A stretch of 22,293 nucleotides of DNA. Origin: Planctomycetota bacterium (GTDB lineage Bacteria; Planctomycetota; Phycisphaerae; WQYP01). A model generated the notes under the pieces. The model had not been told where the DNA came from and searched no databases. It saw nothing but the letters and a program-made list of their open reading frames with translations. Shown here piece by piece: positions 16,983-22,293 of this stretch. The DNA is taken from the NCBI GenBank assembly GCA_021828925.1, contig JAJZCT010000002.1, forward strand, positions 1-22,293. Direction: 5' to 3'. How positions within the stretch are numbered: the stretch's first letter is position 1; each line of letters starts with the position of its first letter. A program made the translations under genes and the position numbers.

Positions 16983-17266
16983 AACAGTTCTCCTGGCGTC
17001 GCCGCCGCTAAGCGTTGTTGCGGTGTGTGTTCTTGCGCCTCGCCTTCGCTGGCGGCGCGCTGCACATCGGCAATCAAGGCCCAAGTTTTACGGGCCTCTT
17101 CCGGATCAAGGCGTTCAATGGCAAACCCGGCGTGAATTAAAATCCAGTCGCCGTTTTGGGCGTCGGGCGTCATCATCGTGTTCACCGGCAGGCGGTTTCC
17201 ATGGAGGTCCACCATGCCGTGATGGCCATCCTGCTCAATAAGTTTTGCGGGTACTGCTAAACACAT
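16979..17266 (-). CDS. hypC: Hydrogenase assembly chaperone HypC
   Basis: Small chaperone that binds HypD and the large-subunit precursor and carries the Fe(CN)2CO unit. It begins MCLAVPAKLIE, with the essential Cys2, and has the second conserved part WILIHAGFAIERLD (about 41-54). The length is 95 residues, with a slightly long, alanine- and glutamine-rich tail. The ATG at 17266 lies 10 nt inside the hypF end with GGAG eight nt upstream; the frame extends to 17317 but lacks homology there. Only one HypC/HybG-type chaperone is in the window, so it must serve this HoxH. Confidence 0.95.
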   Translation of the reverse strand: MCLAVPAKLIEQDGHHGMVDLHGNRLPVNTMMTPDAQNGDWILIHAGFAIERLDPEEARKTWALIADVQRAASEGEAQEHTPQQRLAAATPGELL

Positions 17267-19641
17267 GTTCCACACTCCGTTTCTGATGTTGTTGCGCCGC
17301 TCCATCCCTGGTTCCAACGTGTAAGCGCAACCAGTGCCTGTCCCAGTGCCAGACCGCCATCATTGCAGGGCACCTTTTCATGTCGCAGAACTTTCAAGCC
17401 CTGACGCTGGAGTTGATGCGACAGATCATCCGTGAGCAACTGATTGGCAAATACGCCGCCGGACAATGCGACAACGCGGATATTTATTTCAACAGCCTTT
17501 CTCGCGATAAGTTCCGCCCAGCCGGCTACAAAGTGATGTTGAAACTCCGCCGCCAGCATGGCAACCGGAACATTATTGTGCTGTTGCTGAATCAGATGTT
17601 TAATCAGCGGCCGGAAATCAAGTCTTTCGAGGCCCTGCTCATCGTGGATAAAATTCCACAGCTTTTCTGATTGAAGGGTGGTTTGCGCCGTGGCTGCTGC
17701 GGATTCCAGCGCCATGGGGGCTTGGGCTTCAAAGCTATTGTAAGTACACAGCCCCAGCAGGGCGGCTACTGCATCGAAGAGCCTCCCGGCACTGCTGGAT
17801 ATAACGCAATGAAGATTGCGTGTCATCATCAGCTTAAGCATCTGCCGATCGGTGCTATTCTTAATGAGTTGCACCGCCAGCGGATGCTGATCAAAGTCAG
17901 CCTCAAACGTCTGATGAAGAACCGCGAAAGCACTGCGGGAAATGTCTTTGGCCGCCACGTCACCGCCCGGCAATAACAGAGGGTTCAGCGAAGCGATGCG
18001 CTTGTATGTCTCACTACTTGCGCACAGCAGTTCGCAGCCCCAGCCGCTTCCGTCCGGGCCTAATCCGGTTCCATCGCAAATGAAAGCCAACACCGGTCCA
18101 ACCACCCCATGCTCTGCCAACACTGCCGCGGCATGCGCATGATGATGTTGAACCGCGATGAGCGGCGCGGCAAACCGCTTGGCTAATTGTGTGGCATACT
18201 GCGCGCTTAGATACATGGGGTGTAGATCATGCGCGATGAATTGCGGCCAAACTTTGTGCAGCCGGCATAGATCATCAATGGTCTCAATAAACTGCCGGCG
18301 CGCTGACTGGTTATTTAAATCCCCCAGATGCTGGCTTAATATCGCTTGCGAATCCGTTACCACTGCCACCGTATTTTTCATCTCTCCACCCAGACACAGC
18401 CCCATAACCCCCGCGTCTGCGGTCAGCGCAATGGCCGATGGGGCCATTCCGCGCGATCGGCGTATCGGTGCCGGAGCTCCACCAGGACCCATATCGAGAA
18501 GGACCGAATCATCCACGCATCGGGCGATCGGGCGGTTATGCCATAAAAATCCGTCGCATAACCCGCCCAGTCGCTCAAGAGCGTCGGTGTTACTTATTGC
18601 CAGCGGCTCGTCGGTTATGTTGCCGCTGGTCATCACCAACGCTGCTAAGTCCTTATCCATCCAGGAAAACAGTAAATGATGGATAGGTGTATACGGCAAC
18701 ATAACTCCCAGCCGACAGTTATTGCCCGCCACGGCCTTCGCCACCGGTGCCTCGGCCTGGCGCATCGCCAGAATAATCGGTGCAGCCGCCGATTCCATGA
18801 CCACTTGGGCCTCCGGACTGAGTTTGATAAATTGCCGGGCATCACTTACCGATCGACACATGATGGCAAACGGCTTGGCGTCGCGCTGTTTGAGTTGCCG
18901 CAGCCGCGTTATCGCCTCCGCATCATCCGCCCGTGCCGCCAGATGAAATCCGCCGATACCCTTAATTGCAAGGATCCCCCCGTTGATCAGTATACTGGCC
19001 GCTTGAGCTATTGGATCGCCGTCGATCAGTTCTCCACGCGAATTGACCAGTTGAATCTGCGGCCCACAATCCGGGCAGGAGATGGGTTGGGCGTGAAAAC
19101 GCCGATCTCCGGGATTGTCATATTCCTTTTGACATTTGCGGCACATGGGAAATTCAGCCATGGTCGTGGTAGGGCGGTCATAGGGGATGTCAAGGATGAT
19201 GCTGTAGCGCGGGCCGCAATTCGTACAAGTGACCAATCCATGATGAAAGCGGCGATTCGTGGGATCAAATAGCTCCTGCCGACATTGCGGACAAAGTGCC
19301 GCATCCGGAGTGATATCTGTCCGGCCCGAACTGCGGCTGTCACTGGACAGAATATAGAAATCCTGTTCTTCTGCTCTCCAATCAATAGTTACCTGTGTCA
19401 TGCTGTCAATTCGCGCCATGGGGGGAGCGTTGCCTTTTAGTGTTTCCAGAAAATGCTCAAGATTACTCTGCGGCCCCTGGCCTTCAATGATCACTCCCCG
19501 ATTGTCGTTGGCCACAAACCCACTGATGTGGGCTTCCTGCGCCAGGCGAAAAACGTATGGGCGGAATCCGACGCCCTGCACCTGACCGCGCACTATCCAG
19601 CGGCGGCGTTGTATCGTCGAGTTGTTTAACAGCGTGTTCAT
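17257..19641 (-). CDS. hypF: Carbamoyltransferase HypF (hydrogenase cyanide-ligand synthesis)
   Basis: Makes carbamoyl-adenylate from carbamoyl phosphate and ATP and transfers the carbamoyl group to HypE. The 794 residues hold all four domains in order: acylphosphatase (VRGQVQGVGFRPYVFRLA, 17-34), two zinc fingers (C117/C120/C139/C142 and C167/C170/C189/C192), a YrdC-like domain (AIKGIGGFHLAARADD and following) and a Kae1-like domain with the HHHAHAAAVLAEHG metal site, LSGGVFANQLL and NDGGLALGQAL. The start at 19641 has GAGG eight nt upstream; an ATG at 19686 would add 15 residues but has no Shine-Dalgarno and lies in a predicted hairpin loop. It is the first gene of the 14-gene block and so next to its likely promoter. 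Confidence 0.95.
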   Translation of the reverse strand: MNTLLNNSTIQRRRWIVRGQVQGVGFRPYVFRLAQEAHISGFVANDNRGVIIEGQGPQSNLEHFLETLKGNAPPMARIDSMTQVTIDWRAEEQDFYILSSDSRSSGRTDITPDAALCPQCRQELFDPTNRRFHHGLVTCTNCGPRYSIILDIPYDRPTTTMAEFPMCRKCQKEYDNPGDRRFHAQPISCPDCGPQIQLVNSRGELIDGDPIAQAASILINGGILAIKGIGGFHLAARADDAEAITRLRQLKQRDAKPFAIMCRSVSDARQFIKLSPEAQVVMESAAAPIILAMRQAEAPVAKAVAGNNCRLGVMLPYTPIHHLLFSWMDKDLAALVMTSGNITDEPLAISNTDALERLGGLCDGFLWHNRPIARCVDDSVLLDMGPGGAPAPIRRSRGMAPSAIALTADAGVMGLCLGGEMKNTVAVVTDSQAILSQHLGDLNNQSARRQFIETIDDLCRLHKVWPQFIAHDLHPMYLSAQYATQLAKRFAAPLIAVQHHHAHAAAVLAEHGVVGPVLAFICDGTGLGPDGSGWGCELLCASSETYKRIASLNPLLLPGGDVAAKDISRSAFAVLHQTFEADFDQHPLAVQLIKNSTDRQMLKLMMTRNLHCVISSSAGRLFDAVAALLGLCTYNSFEAQAPMALESAAATAQTTLQSEKLWNFIHDEQGLERLDFRPLIKHLIQQQHNNVPVAMLAAEFQHHFVAGWAELIARKAVEINIRVVALSGGVFANQLLTDDLSHQLQRQGLKVLRHEKVPCNDGGLALGQALVALTRWNQGWSGATTSETECGTCV

Positions 19642-19670
19642 GCCGCAAACCTCGTCAGAGCAGTCCAACT

Positions 19671-19705
19671 CCCGGCGGATTATCATTCGTTCACAAGCCG
19701 CCGGG
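19671..19705 (-). promoter_or_regulatory. GC-rich hairpin in the hypF leader
   Basis: Perfect 8-bp inverted repeat CCCGGCGG (19671-19678) and CCGCCGGG (19698-19705) around a 19-nt loop, lying 30-64 nt ahead of the hypF ATG on the minus strand. No U-tract follows on either strand, so it is not a standard terminator. Immediately 5' of it in the transcript is a small GAGC-GAAA-GCTC stem with a GNRA tetraloop (19708-19719). The AGAGC of that stem could instead pair with GCTCT next to the hypF Shine-Dalgarno (19657-19661). A regulatory role is inference. Confidence 0.5.
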
Positions 19706-19730
19706 TCGAGCTTTCGCTCTCCATGTCCGT

Positions 19731-19760
19731 ATTTTATTGCGCCTTTGAAATGTAAGTCAT
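19731..19760 (-). promoter_or_regulatory. Candidate promoter for the hyp-hox-nifJ block
   Basis: Reading the minus strand, ATGACT (19760-19755) and TAAAAT (19736-19731) are separated by 18 nt; they match the sigma70 -35 at four and the -10 at five of six positions. Transcription would begin near 19724, giving a leader of about 83 nt that opens directly with the two hairpins ahead of hypF. No good sigma54 or FNR-type site was found nearby by eye. Confidence 0.35.
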
Positions 19761-20287
19761 CAGGACAAACACTCTATGCAATATAGGTCATTTAACCAGT
19801 AACTCTATGGGGGATTCTCTTAGTGCCGGCAGTGCGGTTGGTCGCGCGGCGTCAAATCTTCCGCATGAATCGGAAAAATGCGGTATTGCCAATAGGGAAT
19901 TCTCCGTGTCCCGCTATCCGTAAAATTCCTAGGCGCGTATCAGAAGTACGGCGATGATCAAACCACGAGATTGCTTTTGGCCCAGGTGGCGCAGAACTTG
20001 AAACACGCGGGGGAACTAGTATTCACTAGGGTGCGGCGTATCGGCCAGTTGGCAATATCAGCCCGACAACGTGATCAATTCAGATAGAACGTAGTTGTTA
20101 ACGCCGCATCTTTGGCCCTGCTCGCCGGTTCGAAAAGGCCTGAAACACCTCTTGCGTTTTGGCCCACCGCACCCAACAATGATATTCAAGCTGCAAGAAT
20201 ATGTGGCGTTCCCTGCCGGGAGAAGATGACCGGCGGCGGAGCGCAGGTTGAATGTCGCGCACGGTTTGCGCGGAAAGGACGCTCTTT
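19761..20287 (+). other. Intergenic region between divergent hypF and hppA, no gene recognised
   Basis: About 530 nt between the candidate hypF promoter and the hppA start. No open frame here has recognisable protein similarity, and stops are frequent in the first 300 nt. I see only small inverted repeats (TATTG-C-CAATA at 19884-19894; CTAGT-ATTC-ACTAG at 20016-20029) and two TGATCA palindromes. No convincing promoter for hppA was found. A regulatory RNA or a decayed gene cannot be excluded by reading alone. Confidence 0.5.
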
Positions 20288-20887
20288 ATGCCAATGTCTT
20301 GGACACAGTGGAAAACACTCATCGCCGCGCACGCTAAAAGTGCCGCCATGACGGTTGTGCTGATTGTGTTCCTGGCGGTCTATATAGGCCTGACGCGCAG
20401 CCATTATCCTGCGAACGCCGTCGCCGTTGGGACAGCGCAGCATGTTGCCAACGCTGCCGGTGTATTTCACCCGTTCGGCTTTTTATATACTCCCACCTTT
20501 ACCACCTTTGAGCGTTACGCCCTGTTTGCCGTTCTATTTATCGCCTTGGCTGGATTGGCTTACGCCGTCATACTGATGCGGATCATAAGGCGGGCGGATC
20601 ATGGAACAGAAAAAAATGCAGGAGGTCGCCCATGCCATTCGGCAAGGCTCCATTGCTTATCTTGGGCGGCAACGCCGCACCTTGCTGCCTTTAATTGTGA
20701 TCATTACCGTTATTCTTGTCGGAACCGCCAGTTGGACCACGGCGGCGGGTGCGAGTTTACCCATTGGCCGCGGCATCGCGTTTCTCATGGGATCCCTGTT
20801 TTCCATGGCTGTGGGCACCATCGGTATGCTCATGGCTACCGAGGGCAATGTGGTCGTGGCCGCCGCGGCGCGGAAGGGATTCGGTAA
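20288..20887 (+). CDS. hppA: HppA N-terminal segment, out of frame with the rest of the gene
   Basis: The ATG at 20288 has AAAGGA eight nt upstream. The first about 109 residues hold two hydrophobic helices (AAMTVVLIVFLAVYIGL and YALFAVLFIALAGLAYAVIL) and end RADHGTEK, exactly the lead-in normally found before the KMQE-x-A-x-AI-x-EG segment of membrane pyrophosphatases. At the A7 run 20610-20616 this frame continues as NAGGRPCHS and on to a stop at 20887 without homology, while the conserved continuation MQEVAHAIRQG is in the +1 frame. Removing one A would join the two into a normal N-terminus. So this is read as the 5' part of hppA with a frame break (sequencing error, real mutation, or slippage), not as a separate gene. 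An alternative in-frame ATG lies at 20252. Confidence 0.7.
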   Translation: MPMSWTQWKTLIAAHAKSAAMTVVLIVFLAVYIGLTRSHYPANAVAVGTAQHVANAAGVFHPFGFLYTPTFTTFERYALFAVLFIALAGLAYAVILMRIIRRADHGTEKNAGGRPCHSARLHCLSWAATPHLAAFNCDHYRYSCRNRQLDHGGGCEFTHWPRHRVSHGIPVFHGCGHHRYAHGYRGQCGRGRRGAEGIR

Positions 20888-22293
20888 AGCCCTGCAATTG
20901 GGGTACCGCACCGGCACCGTCACGGGCATGCTTAACGACGGCCTGGGACTTTTAGGGGCGACGGCCATTTTCATGTACTTCGGTGACCGCGCCCCCGAGG
21001 CATTGCTCGGCTTTGGGTTCGGCGGAACACTTTTAGCATTGTTCATGCGTGTGGGCGGAGGAATTTATACCAAAGCGGCGGATGTGGGTGCCGATCTGGT
21101 CGGCAAAGTTGAAAAGGACATCCCGGAGGATGATCCGCGCAACGCTGCGACAATCGCGGACAATGTCGGCGATAATGTCGGCGATTGTGCCGGTATGGCC
21201 GCGGATATTTTTGAAAGTTATGAAGTCACGATGGTAGCGGCCATGATTTTGGGGTGGGCCAGCTTCGGGCATATCGGTATGCTTTTTCCCTTGCTGGTTA
21301 GGGCGGTGGGGGTTTGCTCAGATATGATCGCCACTTTCAGCGTGCGGGCCGCTGACAAAGGTTCGGATAAAGATGCCATGGCCGCGATTAATGGCGGCTA
21401 TCGCCTCGGGGCTTTGATCAGCACCATCGGCTTTCTTCTGGTTGGTTTTTTCTATCTGCGTTTCAGCGGTGCCGCGCTTGCCGAAAATCCAGGTTTGCAG
21501 CATGTCTTAGCCTCAGCGCCCTGGTGGGCCAATTTTGGCGTTCATGGTTTGGATATGCGGCCCGCTGAAGCCACTTTTATCGGTGTGATACTGGCTCTCA
21601 CGTTGAATTTATCTACCGAATACTTCACCGGAACGCATGAGCCACCCGTCGATTCTCTGGTCAAGTCCTGCGCCACAGGTCATGCCACCAACATCATCAG
21701 TGGTTTGGCGGTGGGCATGGAAAGCAGCGTCAGCGCCATTGTTATTATTGCCTGTTGCATTACCGCCAGCAGTCTTATTTTCTACGGAACAAATCCCATC
21801 TTTGTGGCATACGGTGTGGCGATGGTGGGTATCGGGATGCTCACGCTTGCCGGTAACACACTGAGCATGGATGTATTCGGACCCGTCGCGGATAACGCCA
21901 ACGGCATTGGAGAAATGGGGTACGACCCTGAGGATATGGGGCCCAGGCAACACAGCGCCGCCCGACAGGTTCTTGCTGATTTAGACGCCACGGGTAACAC
22001 CACCAAGGCCCTGACCAAGGGCGTGGCCATTGGTTCCGCCGTGATTGCCGCCGTGAGTCTTTACGCCGCATTTATCACGCTGGTGGCCACCGGCGGTGTA
22101 TCTGATCATGCGCACATCAGCGGCAAAGCCTATCAGATTATTTCCGGACTTATGACCGTGGCCAGTCCAAAACTGCTGGTGGGACTGCTTCTGGGAGGGG
22201 CCGTGCCATTTCTGTTCAGCTCAATGACCATCCGTGCGGTGGGCCGGGCAGCGTTTTTAATTGTCAAGGAATGTCGCTTGCAGTTCCAGGATG
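20601..22293 (+). CDS. hppA: Membrane-bound proton-translocating pyrophosphatase (main body; 3' end beyond window)
   Basis: Integral membrane enzyme that couples pyrophosphate hydrolysis to ion pumping. The frame from ATG 20601 reads MEQKKMQEVAHAIRQGSIAY and continues open to the window edge (564 residues), so the C-terminus is missing. Strong signatures are ADVGADLVGKVEKDIPEDDP followed by RNAATIADNVGDNVGDCAGMAADIFESYE (pyrophosphate and Mg sites) and NTLSMDVFGPVADNANGIGEM. The segment NTTKALTKG (lysine codon at 22005-22007) has Lys where potassium-dependent enzymes have Ala, so this should be the K+-independent, H+-pumping class. A start at 20601 would lose the first two helices; the more likely true start is 20288, with a one-base frame break at 20610-20616. 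It diverges from hypF. Confidence 0.93.
   Translation, partial: MEQKKMQEVAHAIRQGSIAYLGRQRRTLLPLIVIITVILVGTASWTTAAGASLPIGRGIAFLMGSLFSMAVGTIGMLMATEGNVVVAAAARKGFGKALQLGYRTGTVTGMLNDGLGLLGATAIFMYFGDRAPEALLGFGFGGTLLALFMRVGGGIYTKAADVGADLVGKVEKDIPEDDPRNAATIADNVGDNVGDCAGMAADIFESYEVTMVAAMILGWASFGHIGMLFPLLVRAVGVCSDMIATFSVRAADKGSDKDAMAAINGGYRLGALISTIGFLLVGFFYLRFSGAALAENPGLQHVLASAPWWANFGVHGLDMRPAEATFIGVILALTLNLSTEYFTGTHEPPVDSLVKSCATGHATNIISGLAVGMESSVSAIVIIACCITASSLIFYGTNPIFVAYGVAMVGIGMLTLAGNTLSMDVFGPVADNANGIGEMGYDPEDMGPRQHSAARQVLADLDATGNTTKALTKGVAIGSAVIAAVSLYAAFITLVATGGVSDHAHISGKAYQIISGLMTVASPKLLVGLLLGGAVPFLFSSMTIRAVGRAAFLIVKECRLQFQD

Noticed and set aside
20016..20029. Inverted repeat CTAGT-ATTC-ACTAG in the intergenic region
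   Set aside because: A 5-bp stem without flanking duplication, U-run or position near a start codon; no basis for calling an element.
19955..20077. Two TGATCA palindromes (19955-19960, 20072-20077) as FNR/CRP-like operators
   Set aside because: They lack the spaced TTGAT-N4-ATCAA or TGTGA half-sites; 6-bp palindromes at this frequency are expected by chance.
20120..20145. tRNA-like T-loop (GGTTCGAAA) in the hypF-hppA gap
   Set aside because: The flanking bases do not form the T-stem and no acceptor, D or anticodon arms can be built around it.
20112..20351. Small plus-strand open frame (79 codons) ahead of hppA
   Set aside because: No homology, no Shine-Dalgarno, and it overlaps the hppA ribosome binding site and start in another frame.

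Overview
The window comes from a bacterium with anaerobic or fermentative metabolism. It is tightly packed, nearly every gene has a clear Shine-Dalgarno sequence (GGAG, AAAGGA), and several gene pairs overlap by ATGA. It holds a pyruvate:ferredoxin oxidoreductase, a cytoplasmic NAD-linked [NiFe]-hydrogenase of the Hox type (group 3d) with its full maturation set, a three-gene proton-translocating transhydrogenase and a membrane pyrophosphatase. This set would fit a Planctomycetota/Verrucomicrobia-like or other environmental anaerobe, but no marker gene fixes the phylum, so the taxonomy is only a guess.

Layout. Positions 1-257 (+) carry the C-terminal end of a YkuE-like metallophosphoesterase. 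Positions 420-3488 (+) carry pntAA-pntAB-pntB, behind a plausible sigma70-type promoter at 365-393. From 19641 down to 3543 (minus strand) runs one collinear block of 14 genes with gaps of 42 nt or less: hypF, hypC, hypD, hypE, hoxE, hoxF, hoxU, hoxY, hoxH, hoxW (maturation protease), nifJ, a dihydroorotate-dehydrogenase-like gene, hypA and hypB. It converges on pntB. A candidate promoter (19731-19760) and a GC-rich hairpin in the leader (19671-19705) precede hypF. About 530 nt without a recognisable gene (19761-20287) separate hypF from the divergent hppA (20288 to the window end), whose reading frame is broken at a run of seven A.

How the genes work together. HypF/C/D/E make and load the Fe(CN)2CO unit, HypA/HypB insert nickel, and HoxW trims the HoxH C-terminus. 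HoxYH is the hydrogenase module and HoxEFU the diaphorase with flavin and Fe-S clusters. NifJ oxidises pyruvate to acetyl-CoA and reduces ferredoxin or flavodoxin. Placing it inside the hyp-hox block suggests that pyruvate-derived electrons are meant to leave as H2 through Hox, directly from ferredoxin or through NADH. Transhydrogenase and H+-pyrophosphatase on either side would link NADH/NADPH balance and pyrophosphate to the proton gradient.

Points worth a second look: the combined hyp-hox-nifJ operon; the DHODH-like protein, which lacks the usual catalytic-base motif; the hppA frame break; the structured hypF leader; a threonine-repeat N-terminus on HoxY; and an unusual zinc site and tail in HypA. 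No mobile elements, CRISPR arrays, tRNA or rRNA genes were seen.
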